NCBI GenBank assembly: GCA_947034885.2
Contig: OX344751.2
Coordinates: 33,841,582 to 33,905,581, forward strand
Length of the DNA: 64,000 nucleotides
DNA from: Thuidium tamariscinum
Taxonomy: Eukaryota; Streptophyta; Bryopsida; Hypnales; Thuidiaceae
Reading direction: 5' to 3'
Shown here: positions 13,094 to 23,937 of the stretch, one piece after another
Numbering within the stretch: the first letter of the stretch is position 1
Layout of the letters: the number at the start of each line of letters is the position of its first letter
Position numbers and translations under genes: made by a program
The notes under the pieces: generated by a model
Database searches by the model: none
The model's input: only the letters and a program-made list of their open reading frames with translations
What the model was told of the DNA's origin: nothing

Positions 13094-13285
13094 CTCCCTC
13101 TGGCCCACTAAAAGCTTCCTAATTAGGCTGATTTATCATCTTTGCAGGAAGAATTTTGATAAAAGCTTCCTAATTAGGCTGATTTACCATCTTTGCAGGA
13201 AGAATTTTGGTAAAAGCTTTCTAATTAGACTGATTTACAGTCTTTGTAGGAAGAATTTGGGAAGCTTTTAGTGGGACACAGGGAG
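13094..13285. mobile_element. 192 bp Stowaway-like MITE
   Basis: The left end CTCCCTCTGGCCCACTAAAA and the right end TTTTAGTGGGACACAGGGAG are inverted repeats, flanked by TA at 13092-13093 and 13286-13287. This matches the CTCCCTCCGT ends and TA duplication of Stowaway (Tc1/mariner) MITEs. It lies about 740 bp past the ATAD3 stop and its interior is a tandem repeat. Confidence 0.88.
13110..13261. repeat. Three tandem units of 51 bp inside the Stowaway MITE
   Basis: Units begin AAAAGCTTCCTAATTAG at 13110, 13161 and 13212. The first two differ at only a few positions; the third is more diverged. The expansion lies wholly within the MITE. Confidence 0.9.
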
Positions 13286-13287
13286 TA

Positions 13288-13765
13288 CATGATAATTTAG
13301 TGTTGGCTTTGAATGACACCTACTTCACAAATGGTGTTTCATGATTGTAAAGTAACAAGCTTTTAGTGAATGGTCATACCATTCAATAGCAATGAGTTGC
13401 CCTTCTTTCTTCCCAATGGAATGATGTGGAATACTTCAAATCATTTCATCCTCCAAATGATATGATGAGCAATATTTCACATACCATGAGTAGCTAAAAT
13501 ATATCATAAATATCAAATTGGTAAGTTATTCCAACTAACTTGGGGAATAATTGTTGTTTAGGTATTGGTCTCTCCTATGCCCTCAAAATGAAGTTGTTGA
13601 ATAACATATTGATATGAAAATCATATACATTTAGTATAATCAAAATCTAAACTTGCTTTAATATAGACTTGTTTCAAAATTTAGAGTGGTAATATATATC
13701 ATGTTGTTCAAGTAATCAAGTCTTCAAATTCAATGTTTTAGGGTGCTTGAGATTTGGATGAATAT
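13288..13765. other. AT-rich spacer, no gene
   Basis: Nothing recognisable between the Stowaway MITE and the hAT element. Confidence 0.5.
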
Positions 13766-13789
13766 TGAGGATGACACCAGGGTTTCTTT

Positions 13790-14195
13790 TTTTGGCGCTG
13801 GGGCGCCAGATTGCACTAGCGTTCCCAGTCTGGCGAACCTTGTATGGGAACTTTCTGGTTGAAATGACCCCCTGCTCGCCACGTTGGCGGTTGAGGGTGA
13901 CAAGAGGGGGCTAGGTCGACACCAATCCAACCGTTACTTTAGGGTGTCGTCGCCATATCTTTTCCTCAGTTGCGCCAGAGGAGGGAGAGTAATTGCTCGT
14001 CTTCGCCACTCCGCATAGTCTCCAAATTTTTTTGCTCCGGACGATGCTCTGATCTCGCCACTCCCTCTCAGATTCAGCGTTGATGAGGAAGTTAAGGTCG
14101 CCAAGGTAGTGGGGTAGGGTTTGGATGAATTCACCAGTTGCTTCTTCAATGTTCTTCAGTTTCGCCACTTCATTGCTAGAGGGGAGTCGTGCATA
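13790..14195. promoter_or_regulatory. Left subterminal TCGCCA repeat array of the hAT element
   Basis: CGCCA or its complement TGGCG occurs repeatedly here (for example TTCGCCACT, CTCGCCACT, GTCGCCAAG, TTCGCCACTT, ATCGCCAAGG). A matching cluster lies at 19200-19380 (TTCGCCAAGG, TTCGCCAAAG, GTCGCCACAT, TTCGCCACTA). Short motifs repeated near both ends are typical transposase binding regions of hAT elements. The function here is inferred. Confidence 0.6.
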
Positions 14196-14512
14196 TCGCC
14201 AAGGATGAAGGACCTCGTAGGGTGTATACAACGATTAGGTTGTAGCCCACTCCTTGCAATTTCAATGCAGCTCGTTAATTCTCATCGTTCTTGGCTATGC
14301 ATTGTAGAAATGGAGCTTTCGGGACAGCATGCATATTTTGTCAATTCCATGCAGTTTAAATTGCGTAGAACTCTTTGTTTAGTTCATGAGTTCCTTTCGT
14401 TCTTTTATGGTGTATTTTTGTGTGTGCATCATGCGTGTGGTGTTTTCATTGTATTTGTTAGTGTGCTTCTGTGTTTCTTGGCTTGGACTTTGCGAGGGAG
14501 GAATTGTCAGGG

Positions 14513-17500
14513 ATGGACTCACGCCATGATGACAGTGGGCAAGATGCGGTCACCAAGGCTGTGGAAGCTGCTGAAATTGCTCGTGTGGCAAAGAGGGCGT
14601 CTGAGAAGGCTGCGAAAGAGGCAATGGAAGTGGCACGTCGGAAGTTGAAGCGAAAAGGAAAGATGATCGAGTCGTGGAGGAAAGAATCGCGCAAGAAGAC
14701 TGTGGCTTCATACTTTCAATCTTCCAGGGGTTCGGGAGCGGGTCAGCCACTTTCTCTTGTTTTCGATGGATTAGTGCCCGAGGTTCCAGGGGCGGAGCCA
14801 GCTTCTAGTGAAGAGTACCCTAGCGACGACTATGACGGAGGTCCGATTAGTATGAGGTGCCGAAGTACATAAGTGTCTGTCGATACTGTAAGAACTCCCG
14901 GTTCTTCCTCAGGTTCGGGCGATATACTTGTCCTTAGCACGAAGTCACCACTGATAACTGTTTCCGAGGAGTCTGAAGAACCAGACAATGCGAAGTTTGT
15001 TGAAGTGCCAATTGACTCAGAGGGCACTGATGAAGATTCTGATTTCCAGTCTCCACCATCGAAGAGAGGGGCTGGCAATCGTAGCAAATCGAGCAAATCG
15101 GGCAGTTCACGATCAAGGGCTCAGACACGTTACGACAAGCATCGGAAGTTTCAAACTATATGGGCCGCAAAGTTGCCGTGGGTAGAGGGGATCATGGCAA
15201 CAGATGGAATTTTACACATGGTGAAGTGCAAAGTGTGTAGCATCATAGATCGGAAGCCGTGCGTGATGGCGCCGAAGTCCGATACGTTGTTTAAGCATGA
15301 CGGCAAACGGACTGCAAAAAAAGACTTGCCACAGTACAAGGTTAAGGCGGGAGAGCAATACGTAGCGACGCATTGCAAACATCGCAAGAATATGAAGTTG
15401 TATGCAGTGAAGCCAGCAACAACAGTCTTGGAGCAGATAAATCACTGTACAACTTTGGAGACCCGAAAAAAAAGGGTTCAATTCGCCACTTTGTTCCAGT
15501 TGCTTGCCGATGGTCGTCCTATGCTAGAGTTTCAGTTCCGTTTAGGTTTGTATAGATTACTTGGGGTCCCTGATCTTCCTTCTGCTCACTGGTGCGACAG
15601 CTCTGGTTGGAATATGGCGGGATACATGTATAAGGTAGTACTTGAAGAGATCCGACGCTTGATTGCATCTGCTAGGTTTGTAGCTGTTACTGTTGATGAA
15701 GTAACAGCTGTTGATAATAGTAGCGTTTTATCAGTCCATGCTTATATCATCCAAGATTGGATCCGCATTCCACTACTCATTTCACTACAGCGGGTAGAAT
15801 GTACCCCGAATGCTGAAAATCTCACGGAGTTAATTGTCAGGGCAATTGTTAGCGGAGGGGGGCTTGATTCCCAATCTGTGGCTAGCAAACTCATTAGTTT
15901 TGGAGCAGATGGGGCTGCCACACTACAAAGAGTACGATCAGGTGTCACGAAACAAGTGAAAGATAAACATGCCCCGTTCCTCATTGGCGTGCATTGCGTG
16001 GCCCACCGCTGCAACCTTGCCTTCAAGGCCTTGTCTAATTTGGGTATTTTTGCAGACATTGAGAAACTTTTCAATGTTACTTACAGTTACTTTTGTAAGA
16101 GTCCAAAAAGGTTTTCTGAGTTCAAGTAGTTGGCTGAGCTGACTGAAACCAAGGGACTGAAGATGCTTCGAAACGTTCAGACTCGTTGGGTTAGTTTGAT
16201 TGAACCCCTTCGACGTCTTCTATCAGAATATCGAACACTTATTTACAAGATGACAGCTGATCTACATGACAACAACAAAGCAGAGGTTAGCTCTTATGAA
16301 TCATTTCATTTCTTTAGCTTACTTGTATTTCTATTCTAAAGATTCATGTGACATTTTAGAATTCATGGCCTCTGATCTTATTAGGATGTCCAGTCTTTGA
16401 TGTTGAGCAATGTTGTGGCTTGATTGTTTCCTAATGGTTTTATGTGGATGTGTGTAGGCTTGTTTGCAACTACTTCTGGATCCTTATTTGATGCTGGGGA
16501 TGTGTGCTCTCCTCCCGCTCTTGGAAGCGATTGACACACTCGTAACCTTTGCCCAGAAAAGGGATGTATATATATGTGACTTTGTTGCTGCGGTGAAAGT
16601 TTGTCAAGCCTCCCTGTATCGAATGTATGAAGATAAAGGGACGTCATTTAGTACTGATGAGTTTTGGAGCTTCAACAATCTCCTTGATTGTAGCCATCAA
16701 CAAATTCACATAAAGTGGTTTTGTGACTTGAATATTGGCAGCTCCGCATTGTTGACCTTCGTTTGCCACGGTGAACAGATACATGCTGAACACCGAGGAG
16801 CTCTAGTGGATCGCAACATCTGGGAAAATTTGCTGGCGAAAGTGAAGTCTGAATGCACGAGTAAGTGCAATTCCATTGCTTGTTTTGATCTGGTATTTGT
16901 TCTCTCTCATGACTTTGTTGCTACAGTCATTCTTGTAATTGGTCACTATATTGGTTGATGTTATTGCTGATGTTTGAAAATATTTGAGTTCTCATTAGTT
17001 TGATTAAGTGTCTATTACTCAGGCATGATTTGCTTGATGATTCATCTCTTTCTAAGATCACTTGCTACCTCGTGTAAATCAACATGGATTTACAGTACCG
17101 TCAATGTTAATCAACCCTATTGGTCATTGCAGGTGCTGCAAAGACACTCATAGCAGAGTTGGATGCTCGATTCCCAGATCACCATGTCATGAATGCATTT
17201 GGCATATTCTATCCTCAGTATTGGTGTCAATTGAATGCAGAAGAGGCATTTGACAATCACTTGCGAACTCTCATGGATATGTATGGGAACGGCAAAATAT
17301 TAAGGGAGGGAGAGAAGAAGCTCCTGGTTACCCCGCTCATTGACCGTGAAAAGCTAATTTCCCAACGTGCTCTCTTCAAAACTTGCATGAAATCTAACTC
17401 TCATGCAGCAATGTTGCCACCATATGATGTTAATCCCTTGACCAAGATTTGGCATGTCCTTGATAGCAACAATGCTTTGACACAAAATTTCGGTGAGTAT

Positions 17501-17755
17501 CTGAAGCTTGTGGAGATGGCCGTAGTACACGTCTTGGGGTCTGTAGAAGACGAGAGACTGTTTTCAAGTGTTGGATTCCTTAAATCCAAGCTCCGTAACA
17601 ACCTAGAGGAGAATCTGCAGGTAGTGGTCGAAATGTTCTCTCAACGAGTTTTTACGCTTGAAACTTTCCTTATCAAAAGGTGTTCGACGACTGGTTTGTT
17701 GCTGGAGCTCGCGGCAGGTATTTGTCGAGTGTTTAGTTACACTAAAGCAATGTGA
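14513..17755 (+). pseudogene. hAT transposase, three exons, two in-frame stops
   Basis: Exons 14513-16285, 16458-16860 and 17133-17755 join in phase (933 codons) with GT-AG introns. The first exon is interrupted by TAA at 14870-14872 and TAG at 16127-16129 in the same frame. Residues about 215-290 form a BED-like or TTF-type zinc region (MVKCKVCSIID ... LFKHDGKR). A RNase H-like core follows, with VTVDEVTAVD near 394 and the CVAHRCNLAF box near 494. The last exon holds the hAT dimerisation region (VEDERLFSSVGFLKSKLRNN). It is of the ZNF862-like hAT type. The first stop might be avoided by an unseen intron, but the one candidate I tested breaks the frame. Most likely it no longer makes an intact enzyme. 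Confidence 0.85.
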
Positions 17756-18156
17756 TGACTGTAGCAATCATGTTATAGTTTAGATCTTGTGCACAGGCAG
17801 CAGGTAGTTGGAGGTTTTAGCTGGTAGCTACGTCTTGGCTAGTACTAGTTTTTTTTTCTAGGATATTAAGGCTGGTGAATTTTAACTTTATTCCAGCACA
17901 CATATGTCTTTCCCTTTCTGTGACTCAAGTTCACAGCTTTTTTCAAAGTATCTTCTATACAAGTGCATGGCAATGCAAGGTTCTCTGTTGCAATATGTGT
18001 TGTGTAATGTCATCTGTAAGTTTTGGAAGTTAGAAGGGCTTATGTGTTTGTATGTTGCATTTGTGAAGGTAACACTCCACATCTATATAAGTTGTTTTTC
18101 TTCCATATGTGTCTTCTCTCATGTTTATATCTTCATCCGACTAGGTTTCTTACTGT

Positions 18157-19062
18157 AGCATCGGAGGGTTTTTTGGGGGGGTGCAGGTGAATGTGGAACT
18201 AGTTTCATGTTGTATGCAGATAACGTAGCTTTCCTCTGATGGAAGATGTTTACGGATGTTGCAAATGTGATTCAGCCCCCCCGTAATCCTCAAATTGACT
18301 GTAAGTTCCTAAACTACACTTGCAAAGGCAGTTTATGTAGCCATGCACTACAGGAAATGGTCGTGCGGAATCGTACCTGCGTATTAGCGGCTCTGGTTCT
18401 GCGCAAGTTAGTTTTTGGATGGTTGGGCACAAGAGATTGGCAGTGGTGCATTTGCAATGTGCTTTGATAGACTGTTGTTATGGGTTGCGGACTTGGGGTA
18501 GAGTGATGAGAGTTTTTGGAGTTTTTTTATAGGTGCAAGCGTATATGAAATGGAGGGTTTATGAGGAGTTTCAAGCAATGCGATGTCAAGCTTGACTCTC
18601 TAGCTATGGAGGTTCTGTTTGTGAGGTAGCGTTCTTATGACAGGTTGGTTTTTGCTTTTGCGGCGTGTCTGAGCTCAGAGCAACACGACGAAGAATCCAA
18701 GGCGTCATGACTGTGTTCATTTCCATCGTGAAGTATCGACGTTTCTGTCTTTAATTTGTGATTCTTGCTAGCTGATTCAATCTCCTAGTAATCAATCGAC
18801 TTGGACAAGTTTCAATCAGCCTGTAGCCCTGCACTGCACATGCCACTGATTGAATGAAAATAGAAAGATGAAGTTTTGGTATCTTCTTATATGAAATTGG
18901 CCACACTCGACTAGTCCGCACTAGAACAAAAGCTTGTTTCACGAATTTTCCACGCTCTGCTGGAGCAGCAGTTGAGAAACTGGGTTGTGTACTCAAAACT
19001 GAAGTGCCATTAGAAATTTCCTGACTTAAGCATCGGAGGGGGTTTGGGGTGGGTGCAGGTTT
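18157..19062. repeat. Direct repeat pair of about 30 bp in the hAT 3' region
   Basis: GCATCGGAGGGTTTTTTGGG (from 18159) and GCATCGGAGGGGGTTTGGGG (from 19030) are each followed by GTGCAGGT and lie about 870 bases apart in the same orientation, inside the hAT element and downstream of its transposase. Origin and role are unknown. Confidence 0.6.
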
Positions 19063-19447
19063 AGATCACGGCATGTTTTGTGAGTTTCCTTAATGATTTT
19101 TATTTAGAGTTTGAGACTGCTTTCTTCAAATCTATCATTTGCAGACTGCATCGATCTAATGCCTCGTTACCTTTTTGTCACCTAGTAAACCTCCATGTTC
19201 CATGCCATTTCGCCAAGGCTATATACACAAATTGGTTGATTTCGCCAAAGTTGCATTTGCCATGCCATTTAGTTCGCCGAAATAAGTTGAGGACTATTAA
19301 AAGTTTCACCTAATACTACTGCTACCAAATCTTGAAGTCGCCACATGTAAACCTTTGACCGACTATACAATTCGCCACTACAACTGCTACCACACAATGA
19401 ATATCACCTTTTCTTTCAATTCCAAAATTTGAAAAAAGAAGCCCTAG

Positions 19448-19680
19448 TGAGTATGAAAGTGTGAGCATGTGACCCTTGAACATATATACAAGTAGATATC
19501 ATACACCCATTGAAATAATTTATAATATAAACACTTATAATATAGGTATTTATAACATATATGCACTATAATCATAGAAGATTACTATAATATAAACAAT
19601 TCTATCGTATGTGTATAGTCTTTTAGGCTCATAGGCTAACACTTCTAAGCTCACATAATAGCAACCTTCTCCTTAAGATC
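19448..19680 (+). repeat. Dispersed AT-rich repeat, copy 1
   Basis: From TGAGTATGAAAGTGTGAGCA onward this is similar along some 230 bp to 37203-37430 in the same orientation, including TATGCACTATAATCATAGAA and GTGTATAGTCTTTTAG. The hAT element appears to have inserted at the left part of this copy. Confidence 0.75.
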
Positions 19681-20556
19681 CCTAAGTTAGTTGATCCATT
19701 TTTTTTATCAACCCCCCAATTCCAATCTCTAAGTTGCTTTCCTTCCATAAAATACATAACACAACTTCTATAGTAATTGTAGCACATTATGATTGATTGC
19801 AAGGCTTTCAATATTGCAATAAACCTTGTTTAGCTTTACAATTAGCCTATGGTTACAAATAGAAAGGTCTATATCACAATTAAAGGTCAAAGAGAATCTT
19901 TGACTAAAAAATTCATAATAATTAGATAATTGCTTAAGTGCTTGGAATTGGGTTGGCTATCTTATTTTGTGTAAGGTAGAAGTATTTTGGACAACCCTAT
20001 TTCAGACAAACCCCCTTTCATCCCTTTATAAGCTAGCTTATTGTGAACAACACTTGGATGTACTATTTATTGAAAAAAATTCTTTGTTTGTACCTTCTTA
20101 TTCAATCATCTCTCTCTTCCTTTATTGCTTACGGAGAAGTGCCAAAACTAACCATAATAGGTAAGTCTATTAAACCCAAATGGATCCTAATGAAAAATCT
20201 AAGTTTGTACTAAATAAAATATTTGTTTTTGAATTTATTTATTTTAATTAATTAATTTTTAAATATTATTCCTCATCCTCATATTTGCACACAATAACCT
20301 CAATTTCACAGTGAATTTCCCAGTTCCCACATCTTACATGCTTAGGTTATCTATTATAGGTACTTCTACCGTAGTATATAACATCCAATAAATATACTGT
20401 CCCATGAATGCAACTGGCCCCATTCAATGAATAAATGTGATTGCACCCCAACTGACTTCAGGCAACTCACTGAATTCTTCAAATAGAATTGTCAGTACCC
20501 AGTCATCAAGGAGGGTCCAAAAGAAAGGTGCTTTTTAATAATAATGATGAAGACCA
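19681..20556. other. AT-rich spacer, no gene
   Basis: No coding frame of substance and no clear element ends were seen. Confidence 0.5.
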
Positions 20557-20564
20557 ATGCCAAC

Positions 20565-20840
20565 CAGCCCTTTTTTTTCGGGCACCATGGGATCAAATTG
20601 TACCATTTCAAAATAATTGTCTTTTTTTTGCTAGATAAAAATAATCTTTTTTTGCCAGAAATTTTCCAATTCTCTTTAAAATATGGATGAAGTTGGCAAA
20701 TTTGGATGAAAAAGAGTATGAATATGATGAAAAAGTGTTATTGAGTCCAAAAGATGGATGAATGTAGAAATGCAATGCTTCACCAAATTTGAAGTGATCG
20801 CCATCTTGGCATTTTCTCAAAAAGTAAAAAAAAAGAGCTG
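20565..20840. mobile_element. hAT MITE, first of a tandem pair
   Basis: It begins CAGCCCTTTTTTTTCGG and ends AAAGAGCTG. It is flanked on the left by ATGCCAAC (20557-20564) and on the right by the identical octamer (20841-20848). It contains a TCGCCA motif near its right end, like the 5.7 kb hAT element. Length 276 bp. Confidence 0.85.
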
Positions 20841-20848
20841 ATGCCAAC

Positions 20849-21155
20849 CACCCTTTTTTTCCCGGCATCGTGTGGCCAGATTGCACCATTTCACAATAAA
20901 TGTCTTTTTTTTGCTAGATAAAGTAATCTTTTTTTGCCATAAATTTTCTAGTTCTCTTTAAATATAGATGAAGTTGCCAAATTTGGATGAAAAAGCATAT
21001 GAATATGACGAAAAAGTGTGTTTGAGTCCAAAAGATGGATGAATGTAGAGATACAATGCTTCACCAAATTCGAAGTGATTGCCATCTTAGCACTTTCTCA
21101 AAAAGTAAAAAAGTGCCATCTTGACACTTTCTCAAAAAGTTAAAAAGAAGGGCTG
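20849..21155. mobile_element. hAT MITE, second of a tandem pair
   Basis: It begins CACCCTTTTTTTCCCGG directly after the middle ATGCCAAC octamer and ends AGAAGGGCTG, followed by a third ATGCCAAC (21156-21163). It is similar throughout to the first copy, with a short extra repeat (CTTTCTCAAAAAGT twice) near its right end. Length 307 bp. Confidence 0.85.
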
Positions 21156-21163
21156 ATGCCAAC

Positions 21164-22427
21164 CTCTCAAAATGAGTCCACAGAATTGGACCACAACAGG
21201 TCATCAAAAGCATAAAAACAGGTTGCTTTGTTTGGGACTCTTTGTCCAGCCTTTGTGTTATTTTTGCATTGGATTTCAAATGTTATTTTTATTTTTATTT
21301 TTTTAAAAAGCAGACAGAAGATACCCAACTGAGCACCACCCAAACAAACTAATGACCCAATCATAAATCAATGATGAAGTGTGCATAATTGAAACAAACA
21401 AAACAAAACAGTTCCCAGCTCAGAACTGTTGTCCTCTACCCCCAAACACACTTCAATGAATGTACATACATTTGGAAGAACAATTGAAATGATACAAGTA
21501 TTTATATAAGGTGGAAGCACCCAAAATTGTCAATATAAGAAGTAATTCAATATAGTGGGGGGCACTTTTTCTACAAATAATATTTTTGTAATATGAGGGA
21601 GTGAAAATCATGAATATTTAAAGAAATCAGATTTTTCACATAAAGAAATCAGATTTTTCATATGTCATATGTAATTTCTATGATTTTTCAAAGTGTTGGC
21701 TCTCTAAACCATTGAAATTCTCACTTAAGTAGACTTGAATCTCGAATCTACAAAAAATAGTAGTCAACAAATCAAAGTTAAGAATGTGTCCTTCAAATGT
21801 GTTAACAAATCAAAGTTAAGCATTTTGAGGATACATTAAACAAAACCTAAGGACACAATTAAGTTGGTAGTCTAGCTAGTACAAGAATGGGAACCTATGC
21901 ACTAATTGGTGTTTCTACCTTATAGCTATAAGTAGCTTCAATACTTCTTTAATTTAAAAAAAAAAATAGGCCTGACAATGAGGTAGTCAACAAAAAATGA
22001 TTCAATTACATTAGATGATTGATATGAGTATTCCTTGTTTTTATAAAAAAATCTTGAAAGTCATTCATCAAACACTTTTAGGCCTCTCTAATGATACATG
22101 GTTAAATTTGAGAGATTCCTTGATTAGATGTCAAATTTCAAAGATCTTCTCTTCTTTGGGAGTTTACAACCAATCTCAAGTGTTCAAAGATACAATCATG
22201 CCTTTGAAAAAAAATAATGAATTGTATCAAAATTTAATCCAAAATTTTAATTCTTGACTTGTTTCCATAGACAAAAATTCTCTTCCTTGAAGGACCTCTC
22301 AAGATGGGATGAAAAAATCCCTCCCACGACGTACAAATTCTGAAGAGGGAAAATTCTTAATTCATCCAAGTTTGGGATGAAGGTTTGAAAAATTCCACTT
22401 GACGTCGGATGGATGACTAATTCATCC
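21164..22427. other. AT-rich spacer with a dispersed repeat
   Basis: No gene is supported. It contains the dispersed repeat at about 21490-21870. The open frame at 22015-22257 gives an AT-biased peptide without recognisable similarity. Confidence 0.45.
21490..21870 (+). repeat. Dispersed repeat family, copy 1
   Basis: Shares many stretches with 57885-58210 (same orientation) and 42960-43275 (reverse), for example GTAATTTCTATGATTTTTCA followed by AAGTGTTGGCTCTCTA. Element ends could not be fixed, so its class is unknown. Confidence 0.65.
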
Positions 22428-23937
22428 TGCAAAACAGTTCCAGGATCGAAACTGTCGTCCTCTACAGGAGGTCCCGCTAGGGTTCTTTGCAGATCTGCTT
22501 TCACTATTCCCGAGAGACAGCTTCTCCATTGCGATGCCTTTGTTGGCGCAGTTCGTACTGATTCGGAGATGGAGCTTTGAGCTTTGCAGTTGAAAACGCC
22601 GACATCCTGGGTGCTGAGCATCTTCGGGGGAGCAACCATGGCTGGGCAATAGGGTGAGAGCTTTTGTTTTCAATTATTGAAGCTCTTGGAGAAGATTGAA
22701 GATCTGTAGGATGTTCCCTGAAAGAATTGAACTGCGCTAGAGTGATTGTGAGAACTTGAACGTGTTCTAGGAATGTAGATTATTGGCAGCTTGTTCGGAG
22801 GTTATTTTGTGTGTGAAGTGGGATACGTTCACATTGTGTTGAGGTTTTTGCTCTTGCGAGCTGGAAAAGACGGTGCTGTAAGTAGGTCGTCTGACTGTTA
22901 ATGAGTTTTTTCCGACTTTTGAGATGAGGATGAGATGAGCTATGTTTATTTTCGGGGGATTGGGACCGTGTTATCGACTCTTTTGAATCACATTATTCAA
23001 GGCGATGTAATTTGCTGTGGTTAGGTCGTGGTTACATTTAAGATTGTCGTGTAGGGTTGATATGCAATGGAGTTGAAATGCGGATTGTAGGGGTTGGTAC
23101 GTAAAGAGGGATTGTGAGGAGCAGTGGGAATGTAGATTGTTTGCAGGGGTTCTGGAGGCTCTACTTTTATTTGTGTAGTTTTGGATTGTGATGTTTTTGA
23201 TCATACGAGCGGGAAGACGGGGTTCTGATGAGGTACATTGATTGTTCGAGGTTGCTTAGAGTGAAGGATGAGACGAGCAAGGTACTTAAGCTGTGCTTAT
23301 TCTCGAAGGTTGTAGTGGTGTTATGGATTCTTGAAAAAACGTTTTGTAATATGGCGACGGAATATTTGTGTGGCTAGGCCTTAGTGACATATAAGATGGC
23401 CTATCCGCGTTTTGTTCGTTCTTGAGTTTGGGAAGAAGTTCTTCATGGTTTTTGTTTTGTTTCTTTTCCTATCTTGTACGTTCTTGAGAGCTGTACATTT
23501 TTGAGAGCCTTAATATAGCGGCATCAAATGCATCACCAAAAGCATCTTTCTGAATCCTGATCTAGCTTTTGAGCCCCTAATGGATGCCGTTCTATTCCAC
23601 TCTATTCACAATTTCAGGATTTTTGTGGAACTAGTTTTTGTTGAATGGTTGAAGTTGGAATGACTTAGTGCTCAAAAAGCGTTCCCATACTAAAATGCGT
23701 AACGTACCTGTAAGAATTTAGCATTACCCCGGAAGCAAATAGAGCGAGGGCAGTTCTAGTACCTTCTACGATAGTTCTTTCAGCCACTTGAGATGTTTCG
23801 AAGTATGCGTGGAATTCAGATGAGGCTTCAGAAGTCCGATATATGATTACGTTTGTAAGGTTTTGGAATGACTCTTTTATTGTTGTTTTTAAGCAGGTGA
23901 AGGCTGTGTGCATTATCTCTAGTATACGACTGTTGCA
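22428..23937 (+). promoter_or_regulatory. Probable 5' leader and leader intron of the KEA gene
   Basis: GC-richer sequence begins near 22430. A plausible leader exon (about 22430-22653) ends at AGG|GTGAGAG, and an intron could run 22654-23896 to TTTTTAAGCAG, followed by 41 bases before the start codon. The leader contains a short upstream frame (an ATG near 22523 followed soon by a stop). No open frame here looks like a protein. Splice sites are predictions by eye. Confidence 0.45.

Larger units (their letters stand above)
13774..19447 (+). mobile_element. hAT transposon, near full length, transposase decayed
   Basis: The left end reads CCAGGGTTTCTTTTTTTG (from 13777) and the right end is the complement of CTAGGGCTTCTTTTTTCA (ending 19447). 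Both fit the YARNG start of hAT ends. The flanking octamers TGAGGATG (13766-13773) and TGAGTATG (19448-19455) match at 7 of 8 positions. Three extra bases (ACA) lie between the left octamer and CCAGGG. A related repeat at 37.2 kb carries TGAGCATG at the same place, which looks like the unoccupied site. Subterminal regions at both ends contain many TCGCCA motifs. The element carries a hAT transposase gene at 14513-17755. Confidence 0.78.

Noticed and set aside
14857-14912. A 56 bp intron that would skip the TAA in the hAT transposase
   Set aside because: Removing it does not keep the reading frame, so I treat the TAA as a real lesion.
20565-21155. A CRISPR-like or satellite array
   Set aside because: Only two units, each with transposon ends and target octamers; better explained as tandem hAT MITEs.
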